Below, piece by piece: positions 27,710 through 41,064 of a DNA stretch of 64,000 nt. Under the pieces are notes generated by a model. That model searched no databases, was not told the DNA's origin, and saw only the letters and a program-made list of their open reading frames with translations. Where the stretch lies: NCBI GenBank assembly GCA_946699065.1, contig CAMPDV010002100.1, positions 1 through 64,000 on the forward strand, written 5' to 3'. The translations under genes and the position numbers were made by a program. This DNA comes from Loxodes magnus. Lineage: Eukaryota > Ciliophora > Karyorelictea > Loxodida > Loxodidae. The stretch's first letter is position 1, and the number at the start of each line of letters is the position of its first letter.

Positions 27710-30700
27710 AAATTCAAATCTAACTATTTTTAATTGTCGTAAAAATAAATTCAAATCTAACTATTTTTAATTGTCGTAAAATTAAATTCAAATCTAACTA
27801 TTTTTAATCTACGTAAAATCAAATTCAAATCTAACTATTTTTAATTGTCGTAAAATAAATTCAAATCTAACTATTTTTAATTGTCGTAAATTAAATTCAA
27901 ATCTAACTATTTTTAATTGTCGTAAAAATAAATTCAAATCTAACTATTTTTAATTGTCGTAAAAATAAATTCAAATCTAACTATTTTTAATCTACGTAAA
28001 ATTAAATTCAAATCTAACTATTTTTAATTGTCGTAAAAATAAATTCAAATCTAACTATTTTTAATTGTCGTAAATTAAATTCAAATCTAACTATTTTTAA
28101 TTGTCGTAAAAATAAATTCAAATCTAACTATTTTTAATTTACGTAAAATCAAATTCAAATCTAACTATTTTTAATTGTCGTAAATTAAATTCAAATCTAA
28201 CTATTTTAAATTGTCGTAAAATTAAATTCAAATCTAACTATTTTTAATTGTCGTAAAATTAAATTCAAATCTAACTATTTTTAATTGTCGTAAAAATAAA
28301 TTCAAATCTAACTATTTTTAATTGTCGTAAAAATAAATTCAAATCTAACTATTTTTAATTGTCGTAAAATTAAATTCAAATCTAACTATTTTTAATTGAC
28401 GTAAAATTAAATTCAAATCTAACTATTTTTAATCTACGTCAAATGAAATTCAAATCTAACTATTTTTAATTGTCGTAAAATTAAATTCAAATCTAACTAT
28501 TTTTAATTGTCGTAAAAATAAATTCAAATCTAACTATTTTTAATTGTCGTAAAAATAAATTCAAATCTAACTATTTTTAATCTACGTAAAATCAAATTCA
28601 AATCTAACTATTTTTAATTGTCGTAAAATCAAATTCAAATCTAACTATTTTTAATTGTCGTAAAATTAAATTCAAATCTAACTATTTTTAATTGTCGTAA
28701 AATTAAATTCAAATCTAACTATTTTTAATTGTCGTAAAATTAAATTCAAATCTAACTATTTTTAATTGTCGTAAAAATAAATTCAAATCTAACTATTTTT
28801 AATCTACGTAAAATTAAATTCAAATCTAACTATTTTTAATTAACGTAAAATTAAATTCAAATCTAACTATTTTTAATTGTCGTAAAATTAAATTCAAATC
28901 TAACTATTTTTAATTGTCGTAAAAATAAATTCAAATCTTACTATTTTTAATCTACGTCAAATTAAATTCAAATCTAACTATTTTTAATTGTCGTAAAATT
29001 AAATTCAAATCTAACTATTTTTAATTTACGTAAAATTAAATTCAAATCTAACTATTTTTAATTGTCGTAAAAATAAATTCAATCTTACTATTTTTAATCT
29101 ACGTAAAATTAAATTCAAATCTAACTATTTTTAATTTACGTAAAATTAAATTCAAATCTAACTATTTTTAATCTACGTAAAATCAAATTCAAATCTAACT
29201 ATTTTTAATCTACGTAAAATTAAATTCAAATCTAACTATTTTTAATTTTCGTAAAATTAAATTCAAATCTAACTATTTTTAATTGTCGTAAAATTAAATT
29301 CAAATCTAACTATTTTTAATTGTCGTAAATTAAATTCAAATCTAACTATTTTTAATTGTCGTAAAATTAAATTCAAATCTAACTATTTTTAATTGTCGTA
29401 AAATTAAATTCAAATCTAACTATTTTTAATTCTCGTAAAATTAAATTCAAATCTAACTATTTTTAATTGTCGTAAAATTAAATTCAAATCTAACTATTTT
29501 TAATTGTCGTAAAATTAAATTCAAATCTAACTATTTTTAATCTACGTAAAATTAAATTCAAATCTAACTATTTTTAATTTTCGTAAAAATAAATTCAAAT
29601 CTAACTATTTTTAATCTACGTAAAATTAAATTCAAATCTAACTATTTTTAATTGTCGTAAAATTAAATTCAAATCTAACTATTTTTAATTGTCGTAAAAA
29701 TAAATTCAAATCTAACTATTTTTAATCTACGTCAAATTAAATTCAAATCTAACTATTTTTAATTGTCGTAAAATTAAATTCAAATCTAACTATTTTTAAT
29801 TGTCGTAAAATTAAATTCAAATCTAACTATTTTTAATCTACGTAAAATCAAATTCAAATCTAACTATTTTTAATTTACGTAAAATTAAATTCAAATCTAA
29901 CTATTTTTAATTGTCGTAAAATTAAATTCAAATCTAACTATTTTTAATTGTCGTAAAAATAAATTCAAATTTAACTATTTTTAATTGTCGTAAAATAAAT
30001 TCAAATCTAACTATTTTTAATTGTCGTAAAAATAAATTCAAATCTAACTATTTTTAATTGTCGTAAAAATAAATTCAAATCTAACTATTTTTAATTGTCG
30101 TAAAAATAAATTCAAATCTAACTATTTTTAATTGTCGTAAAATTAAATTCAAATCTAACTATTTTTAATTGTCGTAAAAATAAATTCAAATCTAACTATT
30201 TTTAATCTACGTAAAATTAAATTCAAATCTAACTATTTTTAATCTACGTAAAATTAAATTCAAATCTAACTATTTTTAATTGTCGTAAAATTAAATTCAA
30301 ATCTAACTATTTTTAATTAACGTAAAATTAAATTCAAATCTAACTATTTTTAATTGTCGTAAAATAAATTCAAATCTAACTATTTTTAATTGTCGTAAAA
30401 TCAAATTCAAATCTAACTATTTTTAATTGTCGTAAAATTAAATTCAAATCTAACTATTTTTAATTGTCGTAAAAATAATTCAAATCTAACTATTTTTAAT
30501 TAATGTAAAATCAAATTCAAATCTAACTATTTTTAATTGTCGTAAAATTAAATTCAAATCTAACTATTTTTAATTAACGTAAAATTAAATTCAAATCTAA
30601 CTATTTTTAATTGTCGTAAAATTAAATTCAAATCTAACTATTTTTAATTGACGTAAAATTAAATTCAAATCTAACTATTTTTAATCTACGTCAAATGAAA

Positions 30701-33700
30701 TTCAAATCTAACTATTTTTAATTTACGTAAAATTAAATTCAAATCTAACTATTTTTAATTGTCGTAAAATTAAATTCAAATCTAACTATTTTTAATTGTC
30801 GTAAAAATAAATTCAAATCTAACTATTTTTAATTGTCGTAAAATAAATTCAAATCTAACTATTTTTAATTTTCGTAAAAATAAATTCAAATCTAACTATT
30901 TTTAATTGTCGTAAAATTAAATTCAAATCTAACTATTTTTAATTGTCGTAAAATAAATTCAAATCTAACTATTTTTAATTGTCGTAAAATTAAATTCAAA
31001 TCTAACTATTTTTAATTGTCGTAAAATAAATTCAAATCTAACTATTTTTAATTGTCGTAAAATTAAATTCAAATCTAACTATTTTTAATTGTCGTAAAAT
31101 TAAATTCAAATCTAACTATTTTTAATTGTCGTAAAAATAAATTCAAATCTAACTATTTTTAATTGTCGTAAAAATAAATTCAAATCTAACTATTTTTAAT
31201 TGTCGTAAAATTAAATTCAAATCTAACTATTTTTAATTGACGTAAAATTAAATTCAAATCTAACTATTTTTAATCTACGTCAAATGAAATTCAAATCTAA
31301 CTATTTTTAATTTACGTAAAATTAAATTCAAATCTAACTATTTTTAATTGTCGTAAAATTAAATTCAAATCTAACTATTTTTAATCTACGTCAAATGAAA
31401 TTCAAATCTAACTATTTTTAATCTACGTAAAATTAAATTCAAATCTAACTATTTTTTATCTACGTAAAATTAAATTCAAATCTAACTATTTTTAATCTAC
31501 GTAAAATTAAATTCAAATCTAACTATTTTTAATTAACGTAAAATTAAATTCAAATCTAACTATTTTTAATTGTCGTAAAATAAATTCAAATCTAACTATT
31601 TTTAATTGTCGTAAAATCAAATTCAAATCTAACTATTTTTAATCTACGTAAAATCAAATTCAAATCTAACTATTTTTAATTGTCGTAAAATCAAATTCAA
31701 ATCTAACTATTTTTAATTGTCGTAAATTAAATTCAAATCTAACTATTTTTAATTGTCGTAAAAATAATTCAAATCTAACTATTTTTAATTAACGTAAAAT
31801 CAAATTCAAATCTAACTATTTTTAATTGTCGTAAAATTAAATTCAAATCTAACTATTTTTAATTAACGTAAAATTAAATTCAAATCTAACTATTTTTAAT
31901 TGTCGTAAAATTAAATTCAAATCTAACTATTTTTAATTGACGTAAAATTAAATTCAAATCTAACTATTTTTAATCTACGTCAAATGAAATTCAAATCTAA
32001 CTATTTTTAATTTACGTAAAATTAAATTCAAATCTAACTATTTTTAATTGTCGTAAAATTAAATTCAAATCTAACTATTTTTAATTGTCGTAAAATTAAA
32101 TTCAAATCTAACTATTTTTAATTGTCGTAAAAATAAATTCAAATCTAACTATTTTTAATCTACGTCAAATTAAATTCAAATCTAACTATTTTTAATTGTC
32201 GTAAAATTAAATTCAAATCTAACTATTTTTAATTGTCGTAAAAATAAATTCAAATCTAACTATTTTTAATCTACGTAAAATCAAATTCAAATCTAACTAT
32301 TTTTAATTGTCGTAAAAATAAATTCAAATCTAACTATTTTTAATTGTCGTAAAATAAATTCAAATCTAACTATTTTTAATTTTCGTAAATTAAATTCAAA
32401 TCTAACTATTTTTAATCTACGTCAAATAAAATTCAAATCTAACTATTTTTAATCTACGTAAAATCAAATTCAAATCTAACTATTTTTAATTTACGTAAAA
32501 TTAAATTCAAATCTAACTATTTTTAATCTACGTCAAATAAAATTCAAATCTAACTATTTTTAATCTACGTAAAATCAAATTCAAATCTAACTATTTTTAA
32601 TTTACGTAAAATTAAATTCAAATCTAACTATTTTTAATTGTCGTAAAATTAAATTCAAATCTAACTATTTTTAATTGTCGTAAAAATAAATTCAAATTTA
32701 ACTATTTTTAATTGTCGTAAAATAAATTCAAATCTAACTATTTTTAATTGTCGTAAAAATAAATTCAAATCTAACTATTTTTAATTGTCGTAAAAATAAA
32801 TTCAAATCTAACTATTTTTAATTGTCGTAAAATAAATTCAAATCTAACTATTTTTAATTGTCGTAAAATAAATTCAAATCTAACTATTTTTAATTTTCGT
32901 AAATTAAATTCAAATCTAACTATTTTTAATCTACGTCAAATTAAATTCAAATCTAACTATTTTTAATTGTCGTAAAATTAAATTCAAATCTAACTATTTT
33001 TAATTGTCGTAAAATTAAATTCAAATCTAACTATTTTTAATTGTCGTAAAATTAAATTCAAATCTAACTATTTTTAATTGTCGTAAAATTAAATTCAAAT
33101 CTAACTATTTTTAATTGTCGTAAAATTAAATTCAAATCTAACTATTTTTAATTGTCGTAAATTAAATTCAAATCTAACTATTTTTAATCTACGTAAAATT
33201 AAATTCAAATCTAACTATTTTTAATTGTCGTAAAAATAAATTCAAATCTAACTATTTTTAATTGTCGTAAATTAAATTCAAATCTAACTATTTTTAATTG
33301 TCGTAAAAATAAATTCAAATCTAACTATTTTTAATTAACGTAAAATTAAATTCAAATCTAACTATTTTTAATTGTCGTAAAATTAAATTCAAATCTAACT
33401 ATTTTTAATTGTCGTAAAAATAAATTCAAATCTAACTATTTTTAATCTACGTCAAATTAAATTCAAATCTAACTATTTTTAATTGTCGTAAAATTAAATT
33501 CAAATCTAACTATTTTTAATTGTCGTAAAATTAAATTCAAATCTAACTATTTTTAATTTACGTAAAATTAAATTCAAATCTAACTATTTTTAATTGTCGT
33601 AAAAATAAATTCAAATCTAACTATTTTTAATTGTCGTAAATTAAATTCAAATCTAACTATTTTTAATTGTCGTAAAATTAAATTCAAATCTAACTATTTT

Positions 33701-36700
33701 TAATTGTCGTAAATTAAATTCAAATCTAACTATTTTTAATTGTCGTAAAAATAAATTCAAATCTAACTATTTTTAATTGTCGTAAAATTAAATTCAAATC
33801 TAACTATTTTTAATTGTCGTAAAATTAAATTCAAATCTAACTATTTTTAATTGTCGTAAAATTAAATTCAAATCTAACTATTTTTAATTGTCGTAAAAAT
33901 AAATTCAAATCTAACTATTTTTAATTGTCGTCAAATTAAATTCAAATCTAACTATTTTTAATTGTCGTAAAATTAAATTCAAATCTAACTATTTTTAATT
34001 GTCGTAAAATTAAATTCAAATCTAACTATTTTTAATTGTCGTAAAAATAAATTCAAATCTAACTATTTTTAATTGTCGTAAAATCAAATTCAAATCTAAC
34101 TATTTTTAATTGTCGTAAAATAAATTCAAATCTAACTATTTTTAATTGTCGTAAAATTAAATTCAAATCTAACTATTTTTAATTGTCGTAAAAATAAATT
34201 CAAATCTAACTATTTTTAATTGTCGTAAAATAAATTCAAATCTAACTATTTTTAATTTTCGTAAATTAAATTCAAATCTAACTATTTTTAATTGTCGTAA
34301 AAATAAATTCAAATCTAACTATTTTTAATTGTCGTAAAAATAAATTCAAATCTAACTATTTTTAATTTTCGTAAAATTAAATTCAAATCTAACTATTTTT
34401 AATTGTCGTAAAAATAAATTCAAATCTAACTATTTTTAATCTACGTCAAATTAAATTCAAATCTAACTATTTTTAATTGTCGTAAAATTAAATTCAAATC
34501 TAACTATTTTTAATTTACGTAAAATTAAATTCAAATCTAACTATTTTTAATTGTCGTAAAAATAAATTCAAATCTAACTATTTTTTATCTACGTAAAATT
34601 AAATTCAAATCTAACTATTTTTAATCTACGTAAAATTAAATTCAAATCTAACTATTTTTAATTGTCGTAAAATCAAATTCAAATCTAACTATTTTTAATT
34701 GTCGTAAAATTAAATTCAAATCTAACTATTTTTAATTGTCGTAAAATTAAATTCAAATCTAACTATTTTTAATTGTCGTAAAATTAAATTCAAATCTAAC
34801 TATTTTTAATTTACGTAAAATTAAATTCAAATCTAACTATTTTTAATTGTCGTAAAAATAAATTCAAATCTAACTATTTTTAATTGTCGTAAATTAAATT
34901 CAAATCTAACTATTTTTAATTGTCGTAAAATTAAATTCAAATCTAACTATTTTTAATTTACGTAAAATTAAATTCAAATCTAACTATTTTTAATTGTCGT
35001 AAAAATAAATTCAAATCTAACTATTTTTAATTGTCGTAAATTAAATTCAAATCTAACTATTTTTAATTGTCGTAAAATTAAATTCAAATCTAACTATTTT
35101 TAATTGTCGTAAATTAAATTCAAATCTAACTATTTTTAATTGTCGTAAAATTAAATTCAAATCTAACTATTTTTAATTGTCGTAAAATTAAATTCAAATC
35201 TAACTATTTTTAATTCTCGTAAAATTAAATTCAAATCTAACTATTTTTAATTGTCGTAAAAATTAAATTCAAATCTAACTATTTTTAATTGTCGTAAAAA
35301 TAAATTCAAATCTAACTATTTTTAATTGTCGTAAAATTAAATTCAAATCTAACTATTTTTAATTGTCGTAAAATTAAATTCAAATCTAACTATTTTTAAT
35401 TGACGTAAAATTAAATTCAAATCTAACTATTTTTAATCTACGTCAAATTAAATTCAAATCTAACTATTTTTAATTGTCGTAAAATTAAATTCAAATCTAA
35501 CTATTTTTAATTGTCGTAAAATTAAATTCAAATCTAACTATTTTTAATTGTCGTAAAATTAAATTCAAATCTAACTATTTTTAATTAACGTAAAAATAAA
35601 TTCAAATCTAACTATTTTTAATTGTCGTAAAAATAAATTCAAATCTAACTATTTTTAATTGTCGTAAAATTAAATTCAAATCTAACTATTTTTAATTGTC
35701 GTAAAATTAAATTCAAATCTAACTATTTTTAATTGTCGTAAAAATAAATTCAAATCTAACTATTTTTAATTAACGTAAAAATAAATTCAAATCTAACTAT
35801 TTTTAATTGTCGTAAAAATAAATTCAAATCTAACTATTTTTAATTGTCGTAAAATTAAATTCAAATCTAACTATTTTTAATTGTCGTAAATTAAATTCAA
35901 ATCTAACTATTTTTAATTGTCGTAAAAATAAATTCAAATCTAACTATTTTTAATTGTCGTAAAAATAAATTCAAATCTAACTATTTTTAATCTACGTAAA
36001 ATTAAATTCAAATCTAACTATTTTTAATTGTGTAAAAATAAATTCAAATCTAACTATTTTTAATCTACGTAAATTAAATTCAAATCTAACTATTTTTAAT
36101 TGTCGTAAAAATAAATTCAAATCTAACTATTTTTAATTGTCATAAAATTAAATTCAAATCTAACTATTTTTAATTGTCGTAAAAATAAATTCAAATCTAA
36201 CTATTTTTAATCTACGTAAAATTAAATTCAAATCTAACTATTTTTAATTGTCGTAAAATTAAATTCAAATCTAACTATTTTTAATTGTCGTAAATTAAAT
36301 TCAAATCTAACTATTTTTAATTGTCGTAAAAATAAATTCAAATCTAACTATTTTTAATTGTCGTAAAATCAAATTCAAATCTAACTATTTTTAATTGTCG
36401 TAAAATAAATTCAAATCTAACTATTTTTAATTAACGTAAAATTAAATTCAAATCTAACTATTTTTAATTTACGTAAAATTAAATTCAAATCTAACTATTT
36501 TTAATTGTCGTAAAATTAAATTCAAATCTAACTATTTTTAATTGTCGTAAATTAAATTCAAATCTAACTATTTTTAATTGTCGTAAAATAAATTCAAATC
36601 TAACTATTTTTAATTGTCGTAAATTAAATTCAAATCTAACTATTTTTAATTTACGTAAAATTAAATTCAAATCTAACTATTTTTAATTGTCGTAAAATAA

Positions 36701-36794
36701 ATTCAAATCTAACCATTTTTAATCTACGTAAAATCAAATTCAAATCTAACTATTTTTAATTGTCGTAAAATAAATTCAAATCTAACTATTTTTA
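27710..36794 (+). repeat. 9.1 kb segmental duplication, copy 2
   Basis: Second copy of the 16,143-25,228 block, with markers at 28,201, 30,505, 31,458, 34,587, 36,028 and 36,138. Differences I noticed are one missing A near 36,549 and a T-to-C change in the core at 36,714 (AACCATTTTT). Its left edge lies within a dozen bases of a malformed monomer at 27,690-27,702. Because the sequence after copy 2 does not match what follows copy 1, this is either a tandem duplication since partly rearranged, or a block copied to a spaced position. The near-identity implies a recent event, or an assembler placing the same reads twice. Confidence 0.92.
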
Positions 36795-37199
36795 ATTGTC
36801 GTAAAATAAATTCAAATCTAACTATTTTTAATTGTCGTAAATTAAATTCAAATCTAACTATTTTTAATTGTCGTAAAATAAATTCAAATCTAACTATTTT
36901 TAATTGTCGTAAATTAAATTCAAATCTAACTATTTTTAATTTACGTAAAATTAAATTCAAATCTAACTATTTTTAATTGTCGTAAAATTAAATTCAAATC
37001 TAACTATTTTTAATTGTCGTAAAATAAATTCAAATCTAACTATTTTTAATTGTCGTAAAATAAATTCAAATCTAACTATTTTTAATTGTCGTAAAATTAA
37101 ATTCAAATCTAACTATTTTTAATTGTCGTAAAAATAAATTCAAATCTAACTATTTTTAATTGTCGTAAAATTAAATTCAAATCTAACTATTTTTAATTG

Positions 37200-38380
37200 T
37201 CGTAAAAATAAATTCAAATCTAACTATTTTTAATCTACGTAAAATCAAATTCAAATCTAACTATTTTTAATTGTCGTAAAAATAAATTCAAATCTAACTA
37301 TTTTTAATTGTCGTAAAAATAAATTCAAATCTAACTATTTTTAATCTACGTAAAATCAAATTCAAATCTAACTATTTTTAATTGTCGTAAAATCAAATTC
37401 AAATCTAACTATTTTTAATTGTCGTAAAAATAAATTCAAATCTAACTATTTTTAATCTACGTAAAATTAAATTCAAATCTAACTATTTTTAATTGTGTAA
37501 AAATAAATTCAAATCTAACTATTTTTAATCTACGTAAATTAAATTCAAATCTAACTATTTTTAATTGTCGTAAAAATAAATTCAAATCTAACTATTTTTA
37601 ATTGTCGTAAAATTAAATTCAAATCTAACTATTTTTAATTGTCGTAAAAATAAATTCAAATCTAACTATTTTTAATCTACGTCAAATTAAATTCAAATCT
37701 AACTATTTTTAATTGTCGTAAAATTAAATTCAAATCTAACTATTTTTAATTGTCGTAAAAATAAATTCAAATCTAACTATTTTTAATCTACGTAAAATCA
37801 AATTCAAATCTAACTATTTTTAATTGTCGTAAAAATAAATTCAAATCTAACTATTTTTAATTGTCGTAAAATCAAATTCAAATCTAACTATTTTTAATTG
37901 TCGTAAAAATAAATTCAAATCTAACTATTTTTAATCTACGTAAAATCAAATTCAAATCTAACTATTTTTAATTGTCGTAAAATCAAATTCAAATCTAACT
38001 ATTTTTAATTGTCGTAAAAATAAATTCAAATCTAACTATTTTTAATCTACGTAAAATTAAATTCAAATCTAACTATTTTTAATTGTGTAAAAATAAATTC
38101 AAATCTAACTATTTTTAATTGTCGTAAATTAAATTCAAATCTAACTATTTTTAATTGTCGTAAAAATAAATTCAAATCTAACTATTTTTAATTGTCGTAA
38201 AATTAAATTCAAATCTAACTATTTTTAATTGTCGTAAAAATAAATTCAAATCTAACTATTTTTAATCTACGTCAAATTAAATTCAAATCTAACTATTTTT
38301 AATTGTCGTAAAATAAATTCAAATCTAACTATTTTTAATTGTCGTAAAATAAATTCAAATCTAACTATTTTTAATTGTCG
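37200..38380 (+). repeat. Higher-order repeat, 590-bp period
   Basis: The rare TGTGTAAAA linker recurs at 37,491 and 38,081, and the CTACGTCAAATT linkers at 37,681 and 38,271, all 590 bp apart (16 monomers), with agreeing order between. The same linker at 24,461 and 36,028 links this unit to the end of the 9.1 kb blocks, so a short piece of that block was probably amplified here. Confidence 0.8.
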
Positions 38381-39584
38381 TAAAATTAAATTCAAATCTA
38401 ACTATTTTTAATTGTCGTAAAATAAATTCAAATCTAACTATTTTTAATTGTCGTAAAATTAAATTCAAATCTAACTATTTTTAATTGTCGTAAAATTAAA
38501 TTCAAATCTAACTATTTTTAATTGTCGTAAAAATAAATTCAAATCTAACTATTTTTAATTGTCGTAAAATTAAATTCAAATCTAACTATTTTTAATTGTC
38601 GTAAAATTAAATTCAAATCTAACTATTTTTAATTGTCGTAAAAATAAATTCAAATCTAACTATTTTTAATTTTCGTAAAAATAAATTCAAATCTAACTAT
38701 TTTTAATTGTCGTAAAATAAATTCAAATCTAACTATTTTTAATTGTCGTAAAATTAAATTCAAATCTAACTATTTTTAATCTACGTAAAATCAAATTCAA
38801 ATCTAACTATTTTTAATCTACGTAAAATCAAATTCAAATCTAACTATTTTTAATTGTCGTAAAAATAAATTCAAATCTAACTATTTTTAATTGTCGTAAA
38901 AATAAATTCAAATCTAACTATTTTTAATTTTCGTAAAATAAATTCAAATCTAACTATTTTTAATTGTCGTAAAATTAAATTCAAATCTAACTATTTTTAA
39001 TCTACGTAAAATTAAATTCAAATCTAACTATTTTTAATCTACGTAAAATCAAATTCAAATCTAACTATTTTTAATTGTCGTAAAAATAAATTCAAATCTA
39101 ACTATTTTTAATTGTCGTAAAATAAATTCAAATCTAACTATTTTTAATTGTCGTAAAATTAAATTCAAATCTAACTATTTTTAATCTACGTAAAATCAAA
39201 TTCAAATCTAACTATTTTTAATCTACGTAAAATCAAATTCAAATCTAACTATTTTTAATTGACGTAAAATTAAATTCAAATCTAACTATTTTTAATCTAC
39301 GTAAAATTAAATTCAAATCTAACTATTTTTAATTTACGTAAAATTAAATTCAAATCTAACTATTTTTAATTGTCGTAAAAATAAATTCAAATCTAGCTAT
39401 TTTTAATTCTCGTAAAATTAAATTCAAATCTAACTATTTTTAATTGTCGTAAAAATAAATTCAAATCTAACTATTTTTAATTGTCGTAAATTAAATTCAA
39501 ATCTAACTATTTTTAATTGTCGTAAATTAAATTCAAATCTAACTATTTTTAATTGTCGTAAAATTAAATTCAAATCTAACTATT
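38381..39584 (+). repeat. Plain satellite
   Basis: Ordinary monomers, with one private core change, CTAGCTATTTTT, at about 39,395. No longer-range copy of this stretch was noticed. Confidence 0.75.
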
Positions 39585-40735
39585 TTTAATTGTCGTAAAA
39601 TTAAATTCAAATCTAACTATTTTTAATTGTCGTAAAATTAAATTCAAATCTAACTATTTTTAATTGTCGTAAAAATAAATTCAAATCTAACTATTTTTAA
39701 TCTACGTCAAATTAAATTCAAATCTAACTATTTTTAATTGTCGTAAAATTAAATTCAAATCTAACTATTTTTAATCTACGTAAAATCAAATTCAAATCTA
39801 ACTATTTTTAATTGTCATAAAATTAAATTCAAATCTAACTATTTTTAATTGTCGTAAAAATAAATTCAAATCTAACTATTTTTAATCTACGTAAAATTAA
39901 ATTCAAATCTAACTATTTTTAATTGTCGTAAAAATAAATTCAAATCTAACTATTTTTAATTGTCGTAAAAATAAATTCAAATCTAACTATTTTTAATTGT
40001 CGTAAAAATAAATTCAAATCTAACTATTTTTAATCTACGTAAAATCAAATTCAAATCTAACTATTTTTAATTGTCGTAAAATTAAATTCAAATCTAACTA
40101 TTTTTAATTGTCGTAAAATTAAATTCAAATCTAACTATTTTTAATTGTCGTAAAATTAAATTCAAATCTAACTATTTTTAATTGTCGTAAAATTAAATTC
40201 AAATCTAACTATTTTTAATCTACGTAAAAATAAATTCTAATCTAACTATTTTTAATTGTCGTAAAAATAAATTCAAATCTAACTATTTTTAATTTTCGTA
40301 AAAATAAATTTAAATCTAACTATTTTTAATCTACGTAAAATCAAATTCAAATCTAACTATTTTTAATTGTCGTAAAATTAAATTCAAATCTAACTTTTTT
40401 TAATTGTCGTAAAATTAAATTCAAATCTAACTATTTTTAATTGTCGTAAAATTAAATTCAAATCTAACTATTTTTAATTGTCGTAAAAATAAATTCAAAT
40501 TTAACTATTTTTAATTTACGTAAAAATAAATTCAAATCTAACTATTTTTAATCTACGTCAAATTAAATTCAAATCTAACTATTTTTAATTGTCGTAAAAT
40601 TAAATTCAAATCTAACTATTTTTAATTGTCGTAAAAATAAATTCAAATTTAATTATTTTTAATTTACGTAAAAATAAATTCAAATCTAACTATTTTTAAT
40701 CTACGTCAAATTAAATTCAAATCTAACTATTTTTA
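39585..40735 (+). repeat. Block repeated at 46,015-47,165 (offset 6,430)
   Basis: Markers TGTCAT (39,811 and 46,241) and ATTCTAATC (40,234 and 46,664) are 6,430 bp apart, and variant order agrees between them and for about 500 bp beyond. Small differences show the copies are not identical: TAAAAAT near 40,265 against TAAAATT near 46,695, and the core AACTTTTTTT near 40,393 against the normal core near 46,823. Confidence 0.82.
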
Positions 40736-41064
40736 ATTTACGTAAAAATAAATTCAAATCTAACTATTTTTAATTGTCGTAAAATTAAATTCAAATCTAA
40801 CTATTTTTAATTGTCGTAAAATTAAATTCAAATCTAACTATTTTTAATTGTCGTAAAATTAAATTCAAATCTAACTATTTTTAATTGTCGTAAAATTAAA
40901 TTCAAATCTAACTATTTTTAATTGTCGTAAAAATAAATTCAAATCTAACTATTTTTAATTGTCGTAAAAATAAATTCAAATCTAACTATTTTTAATTGTC
41001 GTAAAATTAAATTCAAATCTAACTATTTTTAATTGTCGTAAAATAAATTCAAATCTAACTATTT

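Noticed and set aside
36724-36960. A 78-codon open frame on the minus strand with a 12-residue repeat (LRQLKIVRFEF plus I or N)
   Set aside because: It lies wholly inside satellite, where several consecutive monomers are 36 bp and so keep the frame; 37-bp monomers elsewhere rotate the frame into stops. There is no promoter, non-repeat coding part or codon signal. It is a by-product of local monomer length.
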